Counted from the stretch's first letter, positions 1 to 10,878 are shown. The stretch: 24,319 nt of DNA from Phoronis australis (GCA_002633005.1 NMRA01000424.1:294260-318578), one strand, 5' to 3'. Notes: generated by a model from the sequence alone, not told the origin. Numbers and translations: made by a program.

Positions 1-858
1 TTGTCGGAAATGCCTCATCCCAAAGCTGACAGGTTTTCAAAGACTTTAAGTTACACAACTTGCAAAACAAGGCAAAATTGTTATTATAAACATCCCACAA
101 CTGGTAACAGACATGCGGTGAATCACTTCCCATGAACTCCTAGGAGGTTACAAATTTTGGTAAACAACCAATATGTTTAATTAATTATACACTAGTCACT
201 AAAATTGCATAGCATTGCCTTAATGAGACTAATTATCTACAGCATCAAAAACTGTCACTAACAGCCATAATAATAATACCTTTGCTTACTTAGAAAGTTT
301 TCCATCTAGTTTATCACCGAAGCCGATGATGTTGCTACCCTTGATTTGTTTTAGGGCTGAACTCAGTAGCTGAGTGTTAAGAGCGGGAGATGGAATTTAC
401 AGTTATGCATAAAATACATTCCTTATACGCAAAGAAGAGGTAAACTTTGGACAATAGATAATAAACAGTGCATCAACAGAATTAAATTGATTGGCAAAAA
501 CAGCCAAACAAAATGACAACGCATTTACGCTGACATTGATATCAATACGTTTTCGAGGAAAACATGACCGTCATTCTGGAATCGTTCCCAAACTGATCCA
601 CAAGAAGTCAGGTCATAGAATCAGAATGGAATGGTCGACGATTTTCTGTACTCGATCAAGGTGTACCTCGACTGTTATCAACATTGTGTTCAAAATCATT
701 TTACTTTGATGACAGAAAGGAGAACATTAAGCCATGCCCCATATTACTCAATATGCTAGATTACCCTTTGAGATAAACATTAGGACTGGCTCGCCAAGGT
801 AAACCTAGACACATACATGTAATAGCAATTACATTTTTCATATTGCCAAGATAAGCAG
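1..858. other. Left flank, no gene recognised
   Basis: AT-rich sequence upstream of the LINE insertion. Open frames are short (longest about 72 codons, 491-709 +) and show no recognisable motif. The only structured patch is near 353-391, where a TAGCTGAGTG stretch followed by TTAAGAGC resembles the A box and D arm of a tRNA-derived SINE. No matching B box follows, so it is not called as an RNA gene. Confidence 0.5.
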
Positions 859-870
859 AAGACTGAGTAG
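859..870 (+). repeat. Target-site duplication, 5' copy
   Basis: The 12-mer AAGACTGAGTAG directly precedes the first LINE-like sequence and recurs after the A tail at 3392-3403. A 12-bp exact repeat at both edges of a poly(A)-ended element is the normal mark of LINE integration. Confidence 0.75.
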
Positions 871-1001
871 CTCTTTCAGAAGATCTAACAACAATCTAAC
901 AACACTATAATCTACAACAGATACAAGGAGCAGCCACGTCTGGTTGAAACTTTAGTAAATCAAGCCAAAGGTGATCACCGACACAATCTTTTCAAGAAAT
1001 T

Positions 1002-2618
1002 AACAGCATAAGCAAGAATTCCAAAGAATACTGGAACTTCATCAATAAAATACGCGGCAGTCAACAACAATCCTCCTATCCTGTCATCAACTACAATGGT
1101 AACCTAGCCTCAAGTAGTAGTGACAAGTGTGATTTGTTTCTCATTTTTTTCACGAAGAAAAGCCACATTACACCAACCGAAGTAATTACTTTCCCTTTCT
1201 TCGTGAACGTTGTGTCAATCAACTGTCTGACATCCCGGTTAATCAAACTGATGTCCGGAAGTATCTCAGTGAAATTGACACCAATAAGAATGATGGCACA
1301 GCTTTAAGAACCAGCAAGATGATCAAAATGATTGCCAACGAAATTAACATTCCCCTGACCAATCTGTTTAGCAAACCTCTTCAGCTAGGCATTTCTCCGT
1401 CTTCTTGGAAACATGGAATTATGGTCCCTACTGTATACACAAAAAAGGCTCCAAAACTGAAATTTCAAATTATCGCCCAATAACTTTACTTAATACCCTG
1501 TCCAAAATTTTCGAGATCAGTACGCAAAGTATTCTTACATTTCTCAAACCAAACTTTATCTATCATCGTCAATTTTTTTATTTTTGCGTGGGAACAGCAC
1601 AGTGGGACAACTTGTTGAAATAGTACATGAGATTCATTTACATTTTGAGAAGGGCGAGAGTGTCATGTCCATTTTTCTAGATATAGCTTTTGCTTTCGAC
1701 TGTGTCCCTCACGACCTTCTACTTCACAAACTTCGGTCCTATGGCATTACTGGTAATCTTTTGAACGTGATCACCTCATATTTCTCTGAAAGAACATACA
1801 GTGTTCGTGTCTACGGCGTACTTTCAACTTTATCCCCTCCTGGATTGGTAAACGCAGGGGTACCGCAGGGTAGCGTATTGGGCCCTCTTCTCTTCTTGGT
1901 TTATATTAATGACCTTCCTGATAACCTGTCATGTAGCACATACCTTTATGCAGATGACACGGCGCTTTTTTACCCCTTCGCAGGGAGCAGCCATGAATGT
2001 TCTTTGCAGCTTCAACACGACTTAAATAAACTAAGCTATTGGCCACAAGATTGGAGAATGAATTTCAAACCAGAAAAAAGCGTTGACCTCACCTTGTCCA
2101 AATCTATTAATGATCTCTTCCTTGTTGACCCGTCTTATGACCTTAAACTTAATGATGAAATCATTCCTAGAAAACAGTCGCACAGACATCTGGGTATACT
2201 GTTAGATGAAAAACTTTCATTCACCCCTCACGTTCAGGAGCTCGTACAAAAAACTCAGGAACTAATTAACCCACTTAAGCTTGTCTCTCGTCCTCTGAAT
2301 TCTACACATTTAGAAGTTTTGTTCAAATCCTTTGTACTTCCACACATTGATTATTGTGATATTATATATCAGTCTGCAAATACGGGTACACTCCAACATT
2401 TGGAGAAGTTACAATATCAAGCCGCCTTACTCATAACCGGAGCTTACAGGGGATCCAATAGTGTTAAGGTTTTGAATAGTCTCAAGAGGCCCAAACTGTC
2501 TACTCGACGCAATCTTCACATGACCACATTTACTTCCAAGGTAATAAACAATGTCAACAACGTGTCTGTCAAAAAATATTTGATCTATATACTAGACAAG
2601 GCCATCGTATTGATTTGA
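1002..2618 (+). pseudogene. Broken LINE ORF2: linker and reverse transcriptase
   Basis: Reverse transcriptase of the LINE, which would copy the element RNA into DNA at a nicked target. Peptide blocks occur in order but in different frames: YWNFINKIRG (about 1029), a stretch around 1237-1420 ending near SWKHGIMVP, NYRPITLLNTLSKIFE (from 1468), then the long frame 1584-2618. In the last frame, motif A is FLDIAFAFD (residues 31-39), motif B is GVPQGSVLGP (92-101) and the catalytic YADD is at residues 122-125 (nt 1947). The catalytic aspartates are present, but the usual lysine of motif A (consensus xKAFD) is replaced. Frame changes lie near 1000, near 1580 and between about 2550 and 2600, and the 1584 frame ends in TGA at 2616. 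The apparent start of that frame is a TTG and is not a real start. No endonuclease domain is present. Confidence 0.9.
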
Positions 2619-3130
2619 GATCAACCACCCCATATGCTGTTCCTCCGTCGTTCAGTCAGGCATTCAGAAGGTCTACATTCATGGTGTGCATCAACAACTG
2701 GAAGTCTCTTCAAGTCTCTGTTAAGGAAAGCAACTCTTTTAAGAGTATAAAAAATAATTTTGGAACTGTTTTTCATAATTTTGATAACTCAACTCCATTG
2801 ACTCAATTCTCCTTTACCCGCGATAACGAAATAGCATTGTACAGATCAAGATGTGGCCTTTTCCTCAACTCTGACAAGTTCAGGCACAACTTTAGCAATG
2901 TATCTCCAAACTGCAAATGTGGTGACCATCAATCTTATCCTCATATTTTCTTCAAATGTTCCCTCATCGAATACCTGAGAGACTCACTCTTTCGTGCACT
3001 CAATGATAACCAATCAATTGTTAACGCTCTCAATTCTTGTAATAATATCCCTACTAGAGTTACATTGTTACTGAATGGTAGTCCTAACCTTGACTTCCTT
3101 CTCAACGAATTCCTTCTAAGCAACGTTTGA
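2591..3130 (+). pseudogene. LINE ORF2 C-terminal domain with CxC...HxxxxC motif
   Basis: This continues the ORF2 of the preceding entry after a one-base frame change. Read from about 2591 the frame gives TRQGHRIDLRSTTPYAVP, then a block containing INNWKSL, and then CKCGDHQSYPHIFFKC at about 2920-2967, with Cys-x-Cys, His and Cys spaced as in the C-terminal zinc-like motif of many CR1-group and Jockey-group LINEs. The frame closes with TGA at 3128-3130, probably the true end of the ancestral ORF2, since the following sequence is AT-rich 3' untranslated region. No RNase H domain is seen. It is inactive because it is out of frame with the RT. Confidence 0.8.
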
Positions 3131-3391
3131 AATTTTTTATGTACCGTTTATCAATATTGTTGCTTCTGATTTCCCTACATGTACATATTTTTGTTTTTAT
3201 ATATCTGTAATTGCATATCTAAGTATTGGAATACTTATTTTATATACTACTTAATTGTATATACCTCTATGTATATAAGTTTCATTTATGAATTGTTTAA
3301 AAACCAGATATAATGCTTCGTGGTTTCCGGGTTTGTTATTATTTCTTTGTATGTTCTGTGTATCCTTCAATAAATATATATCACTTAAAAA
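3131..3391 (+). other. LINE 3' untranslated region
   Basis: AT-rich non-coding tail between the ORF2 stop and the A run. It contains TACATGTA at 3176-3183 and AATAAA at 3369-3374, and ends in a seven-base A run. Short open frames on both strands here have no coding character. Confidence 0.7.
3369..3374 (+). terminator. LINE polyadenylation signal
   Basis: AATAAA lies about 14 bases before the A run (3387-3393) that ends the element. The spacing is normal for cleavage and polyadenylation of the LINE transcript. Confidence 0.6.
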
Positions 3392-3403
3392 AAGACTGAG
3401 TAG
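3392..3403 (+). repeat. Target-site duplication, 3' copy
   Basis: The 3' copy of the 12-bp repeat seen at 859-870 lies directly after the A run that ends the LINE. The first two A bases cannot be separated from the tail, so the true duplication is 10 to 12 bp. Confidence 0.75.
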
Positions 3404-5749
3404 TGTATTGGGAGAGTTCACTTGTGATATCGCCAGGTGGGGAATAGGCAACAGTCAAGTAGGAACGCAAGAACTATGGGGAAGGACGCACTTTTCAGTG
3501 TAATAGCTTGTACTAATTCCTTCACGAAAATCATAGACGTGTCATTTCTTAAGATCTGATAAGGATCCAGAAATGTATGGAGTAATTGCTATTGAATGAT
3601 ATGATGCACTCTCTATCATTTTAATTGTTCTGCTCAGTGTTAGAAGACAAGTCAACCGCAGTCCCGATGCCGCCATCCTTTGCAGTGTAGGCTACTGGAC
3701 AGGCTCCGCTCATCCAGATAATTTGTTGTCATTGTAAGTATACTGTTGTGGTAGTGAGGAATTGGCTTGTTTTCTTCTTCTTACTTGTGTTACATCTACT
3801 GCAGACAAACCGATTGTGTGCATTGGTAGCATCCTGGATCCTGGCGTATTCAGCAGGGAACACATTCAAAATTATTGCGAGGACATGAGTGAGTTGGGAG
3901 CAATTGGTAATAATATGTTGGAAAACACCCAGGATGGTACTGAGTTATGATGGCCGCCAGTTATTAACAGCAAAAGTCATTGGGGTCATGCCCAAAACGA
4001 GGGCCCATAAGTTATCACAGCCTCAGCATTCTGTCAATTACCAGGGGAACAGTCTAAATTTGTGGCGATAGGAGGGGCTCGACACTCACGTGGTATAACC
4101 CATTTGTTTTTACCTGTTTATCACTTCTGCTATTGTACCCTCCTTGGAGGGTGTCAACACCCGCTCAACTGGTGTTGCTTAGTCGCCGCTTGAGGCACTA
4201 GTTTTTCGCCCAAAAAACATTGCGGCAAATGGCAAGATGGCGGGGTGAACGCTCCTAATTTTCGTACACTCCTCGCAGAAAATATGACCGAGTCAATGAC
4301 TAAAAGACTGCTACTATTTTGTACGTGAAAAGTCCCTCAGAATATAGTTATGAAAATAGAGCGTCTTGCACTAACCCTTACGTGTTCAAGAACACGCTAC
4401 ATGTCGACAGATTGTTTCAGTCTAGGCACTAGATGAATTGCGATCGTTCTTACAGGATTAGGAACTACCATAATAGACAAATCTTATAATTTTCATCAGG
4501 AACAGCTAATTTAATTCCTACTGTCCTGTTTTTTTCTGTTTTACCTTGTTTCTCCCTTTTTGAGTGGAAAATAGTTCGTGATTTTCATTCACTTGTGGTT
4601 CTGGTAAAGTTCATTCGACTCGTCCAGTCCACCTTCGGTTGAACTTCAATATCTCTCGATATTTAGTTATAATCATGGTAAAACCAAGGAAGGACTCTTA
4701 ATCACATGAGATATAGTGGACTCTGGTTTTCAGGCTATTGGTTTGGCCAATGCTACTCAACGGAAGGATTTTTGCTGTATCTTTTGTGTGGTGTGGTTTG
4801 GTGTGGATGTGACTGTCAGGATTAGTTGTACCGATCATGGCTGAAGTGTATGGGTTTGCTAAGTCGACGTGTTTCAATTATATTAATTGAAAAAAAATGT
4901 TTTAATGTACTGTCAGCGTGACACACATTTCGCACCTTATACATGTATATGTTAAGATTTCCTTGTATTGTACTGTTTAACACAGGTGCGACGGGTATTG
5001 GCGCTTTCTGGGTCTGTGCATTTATTGTATTGACTATTTCATAACAATCATACAATCATTCAAAAGCTAAAATTTTGAAAATTTTAAGGTAATTATTGTT
5101 TGACTTGTATACTGTTTATGTGCCTTACGCTACACAGTACAATAGCACTGCTTTGTATCGTTTAGAAATGGCGAGTTGTGTTTCAGCAATTACCAGAGAC
5201 ATCACATTCACGTTTAACGTTATCATATTGCCACACTCCGTTTTTTCTGCATGTTACACAGGGAATTATGCAGAAGCCATTTTATCGACATCTCTTTTAA
5301 AGTAGAAACAACGCCAAAGGTGTTTTTACATGAAGGCGCCCCACTTGTTTTAGCTTACCTCTTTATCCATTTGTACAGTGAATGCTGTGTTGTAGTTAAG
5401 AATGACCCCTACCGGTGATTCAGTGTGAACATATACCCGGATGTTCAATACTGGGGTTAGTTGTTACTTTCACTCGAGTACTGAACTGGTAAGATGTGTA
5501 ATGTTTCACCGGTTTCACTATGGAAACGATCGGCGTGCATCTTATGTAGCCGTAACAGTGTTAGTCTTGCTATGTATGGTTCAACATTCAAACCCTGCTC
5601 GACATCTGGGCGAATCGAGATGCAAATGAATAAAAGCGTGAAGTAAAATACAAACTTCAGGTATATGCTGCAAACATGCACAACCCCATATGCGAACATG
5701 GTGTTAATTAAGACAGCAATTATTAGATTTAGAGAGGAGACAGTATTTC
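3404..5749. other. Intergenic stretch between LINE and MAM gene 3' end
   Basis: No confident gene. Features seen are one weak exon candidate (3805-3950), short hairpins at 4139-4176 (CCCTCC/GGAGGG arms, then CAACACC/GGTGTTG arms), a YY1-like AAGATGGCGG at 4234-4243, a GTGTGG-rich patch near 4787-4811 and one TACATGTA at 4940-4947. Open frames of 60 to 80 codons on either strand (for example 4822-5055 -, 5096-5305 +, 5457-5699 -) show no motif and overlap each other. Confidence 0.5.
3805..3950 (+). CDS. Weak candidate 3' terminal exon, unknown product
   Basis: A pyrimidine-rich run (TTTTCTTCTTCTTACTTG) leads into ...CTACTGCAG at 3804, a good-looking splice acceptor. The frame then runs about 48 codons to TGA at 3948-3950. 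The peptide includes PIVCIGSILDPGVF, then HIQNYCEDMSELG, and has mixed codon use that looks more coding-like than its surroundings. I recognise no family. No upstream exon with a matching donor was found on the + strand, and the LINE insertion lies just upstream. It may be a relic of a transposon or pure chance. Confidence 0.18.
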
Positions 5750-5768
5750 TTAGTGCTTCAAGGGTTTG

Positions 5769-5774
5769 TTTATT
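5769..5774 (-). terminator. Polyadenylation signal of the MAM gene
   Basis: TTTATT on the plus strand gives AATAAA on the minus strand, about 165 bases past the stop codon. This predicts a 3' end near 5745-5755. Other AATAAA-like hexamers exist in this AT-rich DNA, so the choice is by position. Confidence 0.5.
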
Positions 5775-5939
5775 ACAATTGTAGGTTAAATATGATACAT
5801 GTTTACAATGCTATCAATTGCAAAGAAAGGTGTCAGCATGTCTGAAATTTTTAAATTAATGACTAACCTAAATCAAGTAAATTTTTTTTCAGAGCTATGA
5901 AAGTCATCAGTAGTAGCTTTTACCGCCATCTGTGTCACT

Positions 5940-6023
5940 TCAGACTGTCCCAGGAATGACCTGAATGAAGTCGAGAGCAATGTCAGATCTAGCCCTTCTT
6001 CCCCGTTTGGCTTCGAACACCAC
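5940..6023 (-). CDS. MAM gene terminal exon B4: end of second MAM domain and stop
   Basis: An 84-nt coding part after acceptor ACTATTTGCAG, starting in phase 0: 27 codons and TGA at 5940-5942. The peptide is VVFEAKRGRRARSDIALDFI followed by QVIPGTV and the stop. VVFEA...SDIALD is the conserved closing block of MAM (usually FEGVRG...GDIALDDI). The domain's final cysteine is missing and nothing follows the domain, so the protein ends with MAM. There is no tail, membrane helix or GPI signal. An AATAAA on the same strand lies about 165 bases downstream. Confidence 0.86.
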   Translation of the reverse strand: MVFEAKRGRRARSDIALDFIQVIPGTV

Positions 6024-6123
6024 CTGCAAATAGTATATTTCTATAATAGCACGCAAAACCAACGCAATGTAGAGCTGCAGCTCATGTAAGCCCTCTGATA
6101 TAAAGCAGGTTTCACTGACGGAT

Positions 6124-6355
6124 TGAGAGGCCGACCAATAGGGCCATGCCCCCCCCCCTAAAATCTCCCAGATTCCATTAGGCAGTTCGGGAGTGCGGTT
6201 CCCTGACAGGCAAAATCCTTGCTAATACAATGGCCTGCCCACCCGACGAGAGGTGACAATCGGGCTTTGGTAAAACGCAGGTAAATGTTGATATTGTGTG
6301 AGATTAGGCTCAGAGAAGCGCCTCATTATGCAGCGGTTAAATTGTCGGCCTCTCA
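6124..6355. mobile_element. Possible miniature inverted-repeat element
   Basis: TGAGAGGCCGAC at 6124-6135 is perfectly inverted at 6344-6355 (GTCGGCCTCTCA), enclosing 232 bases with no ORF. The size and structure suit a MITE. No target-site duplication is evident and the arms do not extend convincingly, so the family is unknown. Confidence 0.35.
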
Positions 6356-6684
6356 TTCTCAAGTAATAACAAAATGACAGTAATTTCCAACACCGGAAAT
6401 CGATTTTGACCTGATTAAGGACCATTCAGCAGTAGAAGTGTTAAAAGTCATGTTTTTCGTCTCGCACGTAAAAGAGGTTGAATGCTATGTGGTGAAAACC
6501 ATCATTTCATTCAAGTACCCAACACTCACCTATATTTGCACAGATCGATTTAACCTGCTCGACCTACATGTAATTCCAAATCGCCACATTCTTTTCTTGC
6601 GGACCACTGTTACAAGCAAAAGTGTATTGCAAATATGTTCAACCGAATAAATCTGTTCACAAGGCAACCTGTGGCTGCACCATG

Positions 6685-6717
6685 TGACGTAATGGATATA
6701 AGTCTGGGTTCGGGTCT
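6685..6717 (+). other. tRNA-like A and B box remnant
   Basis: TGACGTAATGG fits the Pol III A box at nearly every position and GGTTCGGGTCT fits the B box at about 9 of 11. Only 11 bases separate them, too few for a tRNA. It may be a tRNA-derived SINE head with an internal deletion, or chance. Confidence 0.18.
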
Positions 6718-7966
6718 TGTTTGGGACTGAAATTTGTTCAGACCTATATTCATCCAGTTACGAAAGGGGCCACAGGTGGCGTGCTTACCAGTCTTCAAAA
6801 TGTTTACGACTTATATTTTCGAGCCAGCCTAAGATTTACTTAGCAAAGCCATCATAGCAAACAGTGGTTACCCGCCACTTCTTCTTTTTAAGTCGTGACA
6901 CGAGCGTAATTGGGGAGTCTCTGACAGCAGTATACTTGGTAAAGATTTGGTATGCATTGATACATCAAATAGAACTCCCATAGGTGTACATTGATTCGTA
7001 AAATATAAGCAAGGCCGAAATTTCAGGAAATTATGACAACAAAATGTCGACAATTCATGTATGTGCTACGGACCTTCGAAAAAAAAATAGGTGAATGGAT
7101 ATGTGAAGCAAAACCTAGATCACAATTCAGGAAAATACGATTGAACCATAAATTGTCAAAAACTCTGCGCAATTGTATTTCATTAGCGAACAATGGATTA
7201 GGAATGGTGAGGAAATAATTGTATTCTAAATTACTTGGAGAATGTCATATTAAGACAAGATTTTCTTTTTGAGCAAGTATTCAATTCTTTGAAATGCGTA
7301 TTTAGATTTTATTCAAATTGGAAATTGGTCGAAGTTTTTTAAGATAATTCAGTAAAGTTTTAGATCCCGTGTCGCACAATGGTCGATTATGGATGTCTTT
7401 GTCCTAGTGGGTTACTAATCCTTTAACTGAATTAAATAAAAATGTGGCCATGATAAAAATGAAGAATTTATAGCTGCTTAATTTATTTTTAGAACGTTTT
7501 GACAGTCCGTTTCCAGTGGTGGGATTTTAATAGACTTTAAATCTTATTAGGGAACAAAACCAATGGGAAGCACATAATTGCAAACTTTTGCAAGATCGAG
7601 AGTGTCTGGTAAAAAGTGACGAGTTTCCACAATGAAAGCTTACATAAGCACATGCCATGCGCTACCGTTGTGTAGGTTTTTTATTACCCTACATCTAAGC
7701 GAGTATACAATTATCCTTCTAATTTTGCTCTCGATTAACCATTGTTTTCTAAATGCAACGGCAAGGGCTAAACAACGGGAAACGAATACATAGTTTTATG
7801 TCATTTATCTCTAAAGTGACAAAATTCATCAACATAGTAATGAACCTATAACACTTTGGGACTAAATGGGGTATCTTCCATCTCGGTTCCACAAATTTTT
7901 AGTACCGAATGTGTTATTTCCAAAGGAGGTGCCAACTTGCTTTGCGAAGTACTTGTTCAACCCTAC

Positions 7967-8145
7967 CTGCTTGATGTCCGTTCGGTCCACTCGAATGCTG
8001 CCAACGTGCCAGGAATTCCCTTGGTTTCCCTTTTTTGACCAGATGGGAGACCCCATTGCTCCGTTGGCGTCCACGAGTCTAACGCTCAACGACCCCATTG
8101 TCTTCCCGTACATATGGTAAGCCCACGTCAATGTAAATGGCGTTC
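7967..8145 (-). CDS. MAM gene exon B3: core of second MAM domain
   Basis: A 179-nt exon with acceptor ACTATTACAG and donor GTAGGG. It enters in phase 1 and leaves in phase 0, with 59 full codons. The peptide reads TPFTLTWAYHMYGKTMGSLS, then PIWSKKGNQGNSWHVGSIRV and DRTDIKQ. YHMYG...GxLxV and W-S-K-x-G-N-Q-G-x-x-W are hallmark MAM strands. It is the intact homologue of the frameshifted exon 13640-13819. The normal MAM cysteine just before the FWYHMYG strand is absent here too. The minus-strand open frame around it reads through the donor into intron and should not be taken as the gene. Confidence 0.88.
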
Positions 8146-8466
8146 CTGTAATAGTTTTGGTTGAATTTACCTCAGAAACAACTGCAGTAATAATATTAAA
8201 CGTAAGGATTAATCAAGAGTATTCGAGATGAATGTTGTAAATTTAAATGTGACATAGTAATTTGTCAGCTTCAATTGGTGCGGAATGAGGTCATCAAAAG
8301 TAACATAACCTACATGTACTGCCAAAGCGATTTCGCAATTGTTTCTGCTTCTTAGTTCCAGAAAGTAGTGCCAAATATTATAGTGCATGCGTGATAAGTT
8401 CATTGTTTGCCACAACTCCTTTCCAACTCAAAGTTCTTTCTTGTGCACCTTATTTCATGGCTGCAC

Positions 8467-8570
8467 GACCAATAATAACTGTATATTTGCCGTTGACTAT
8501 CACCTCTTATTGTCAACGGAAGCGTGTATATGCAAATAATTGTGAATCATGCCATAAAACATAATTGGTC
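8467..8570. repeat. Nested imperfect inverted repeat
   Basis: Three pairs of arms are nested in order. They are GACCAATAAT/ATAATTGGTC (8467-8476 and 8561-8570, one mismatch), TATTTGC/GCAAATA (8484-8490 and 8532-8538) and CCGTTGAC/GTCAACGG (8490-8497 and 8512-8519). It could be a small foldback element. No flanking duplication was seen. Confidence 0.35.
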
Positions 8571-10878
8571 CTCTTTATTAATTCGATTCCGTTGTGGGTT
8601 ATTTAGTTGATAAGTTATTCAAAAAATCCAACGGTGAAAAGCAAAAGTGCTGCGGGATTTATTTTTATACACGTTGCTTTGAAAGTTACGGCGTTTTAAG
8701 CTTTGCTTATCCTGGTTTGAATATGAGTGGCAAAGATCTCAACCTTTATCCAAGTCTTTAGTGCACTGATCATGTTTTTGTAAAAAGGAAACCGAAGCCC
8801 GTGCAGTTACGCGGGGGTGTTCCTTTGTCCCGACTTAGGCTTACAACTACTTGCCCACAGAGTCAAGTGTTCAAAGGTTTCGCGTTTCTCATTTTAATCA
8901 TTCATTTCTGCGTTAAGTCCTGATATGGAGTCAGTCCTGCTGTGGAATATTATGGTCATAAACTGTAGACAATCACCGCATTTGTACATTTTGGTATCAA
9001 ACTTAATTGTGAACAAATACGCTCTTTGTTTTAAAAAATGTTTGGGGTGTGTTTGCGGTGTTTATCTGGGTCAACCTTTGCCCCACTGGATTTGTGAAAA
9101 TTAACATTTTGATGCTGGGCACCTTCTTTTAATGTTTAGGAACTTTCAAGTTATCAGATAAGAGTGTTGATAGCATTCATATCTTCATGCGTGACCATCT
9201 TCATGTTTGTACTTGTGTCACGCCGCATACTAGACTGCTAATATCCTAACCTGTAAGAAAGCACGCAATCTGGCGGGCTTTCCTTGTTATAGTCAAAAAG
9301 CCCATATGTTGCAGGTAACTCTAACCTGATGGAAGCACTGGCACACTTACCCTGAGTTAGTAAAGCTAGGAATTCGCTAACAAGCAAGAGTTCACAAGAT
9401 TACGTGAGATGATGCCGTGTATTTTAAGAGAGGAAGCGTGATTTTGGCTATTATTTTTGAGGGTCCAACTGAACATTGCCCTGGCGAAGAGACAGCTTAA
9501 AACTGCTACAGTATATCGAAATGGCTCCCGGATATATTCCATCAGTGTTTTTCTGTTCTCTTTTACAGGAAATGGTTACTACGAAAAAAACTCAAGATAG
9601 GAAATGCCGTTTTGTAAATAATTATTATTGGTTGAAAATTTCATCTGCACAATTGGAAAAGAGGGAGCAAAGAATTTTATTGGGCAAAGGTTGAACTTTA
9701 CTGCCTACAAAGAATTCTCCTCCATGAACCCAATTGGATTATCATAGCGTGAGACCAGCGTTCAAAATGCATTGTGGCCCAGGTGCAGTGGATTTGCGGC
9801 CGGATAAGTGAACTTTCACGCACAGACACTATGTGGATGTGGTCCCATATTCTAGGAGTTGAGCCAGGGGGGGCAGCACGCTTATTTGCTGAATCTCGAA
9901 TACAGTGTGAGACGTGTTTCGCAGAAGCGGCTGTATTCACCATGCCAATGCCACGGGGCTTTCTCTTTGCCACATTCAGTCTGCACAGCAAGTGACTCCA
10001 TGCTCTCCGTACTGTGATGCGATTACTACCAACTTACTTTGATTTAGGATTTTAATCCCTACAGCTAAACAAGTGAAACTTTTATGCATGAAAAGATCTG
10101 TACATGTGAATTTGAAGTACGGTAATAAAGACACAATTGATGTACTTTGTGATATAACCATCATCACAACTGCATGGGTGGCACAAAACAGGTGGCTGGG
10201 GGGAGGGCTAGAGCCTCCCACTTTTGTCAGTGCTTCGCCACCCGTTTGTACAGTGAAGTAACTTTAACAACAGCATTCAACAAATAATGAATTTCGATAA
10301 GGAAAAAAATGGATGACAATAGCAAATAATACTTAAAAATGTTGACAACAGCGCAGCTCTTGTGTGATATTTTTGTTCCCCAACTCAAGCATGTATCACC
10401 AGGGCAACTTCCCATGTTTAGCTAAACTCGCTAAAGCTGATTCCCTCACAATAGCTGGTGCCCATGCGAAGCGATGTTTCTAAATTGATATCGGCCAACA
10501 TTACATATAAGGTCTTGCTGTTGTTGAGTTGCTTGCTTCTGCGTGTCTGATAGTCAGCCTGTGCTGTAATGAACCTAGTAACCAGCAAGAGATTGGTTAC
10601 TATATTGGGCTCACCATTTTCCGGGGATACTGCGACTCTCGCCAATTTTCGCTTCTTGATGATCGCTTAACATTCAATGTACCTTTTATAGGAAAGACGT
10701 TCCAAACTAAGCAAAAAACGCCTTGGAATAGTAGTCGTTACCATTGTTGATTAGAATACATCCTGCTTAAGTTGCGGTGCTTTAATGGACACATGAGAAG
10801 AAATTCCGTGAAAACTACTTCCCCAACATATACAACCAGTCTCTCAATATGATCCTTGTATTCCTAATGAGCACTAAT

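Larger units (their letters stand above)
871..3391 (+). mobile_element. 5'-truncated CR1/Jockey-group LINE insertion
   Basis: This is a non-LTR retrotransposon copy. It contains the tail of the linker upstream of the reverse transcriptase, the whole RT domain, a C-terminal Cys/His domain, a 3' untranslated region, an AATAAA signal and a short A tail. It is bounded by a 12-bp direct repeat (859-870 and 3392-3403; the first bases merge with the A tail), the expected target-site duplication of target-primed reverse transcription. The endonuclease domain and ORF1 are missing, so the copy was truncated at insertion. At least three frame changes break the ORF, so it cannot be active. The CR1/Jockey-group placement rests on the style of the RT motifs and the C-terminal CxC...HxxxxC motif. 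It is an inference, and a related clade such as L2 or Rex1 is possible. Confidence 0.85.
6024..7966 (-). other. Intron B3-B4 of the MAM gene
   Basis: A 1943-base intron bounded by GTAGGG and TTTGCAG on the minus strand. It contains a small inverted-repeat element (6124-6355), a ten-base C run near 6149-6158, and TGACGTAATGG (6685-6695) next to GGTTCGGGTCT (6707-6717), which look like Pol III A and B boxes set too close together. No exon-like MAM sequence was seen inside. Confidence 0.7.

Noticed and set aside
353-391. tRNA gene suggested by TAGCTGAGTG...TTAAGAGC
   Set aside because: A D-arm-like segment only. No anticodon arm, T arm or B box follows at the right distance.
1584-2618. The 344-codon frame as an intact gene
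   Set aside because: It starts at a TTG inside a LINE RT domain that continues upstream in another frame. It is a fragment of a broken ORF2, not a gene.
7862-8131. 89-codon minus-strand frame taken as a whole
   Set aside because: Only the part from 7967 upward is exon. Beyond GTAGGG the reading enters an intron and loses MAM similarity.
9698-9991. 97-codon minus-strand frame overlapping a 73-codon plus-strand frame
   Set aside because: A faint resemblance to a Tc1-type transposase end (SWRRIL followed by SSTF) did not hold up: no upstream catalytic aspartate, no downstream conserved block and no inverted repeats. It lies inside a MAM intron.
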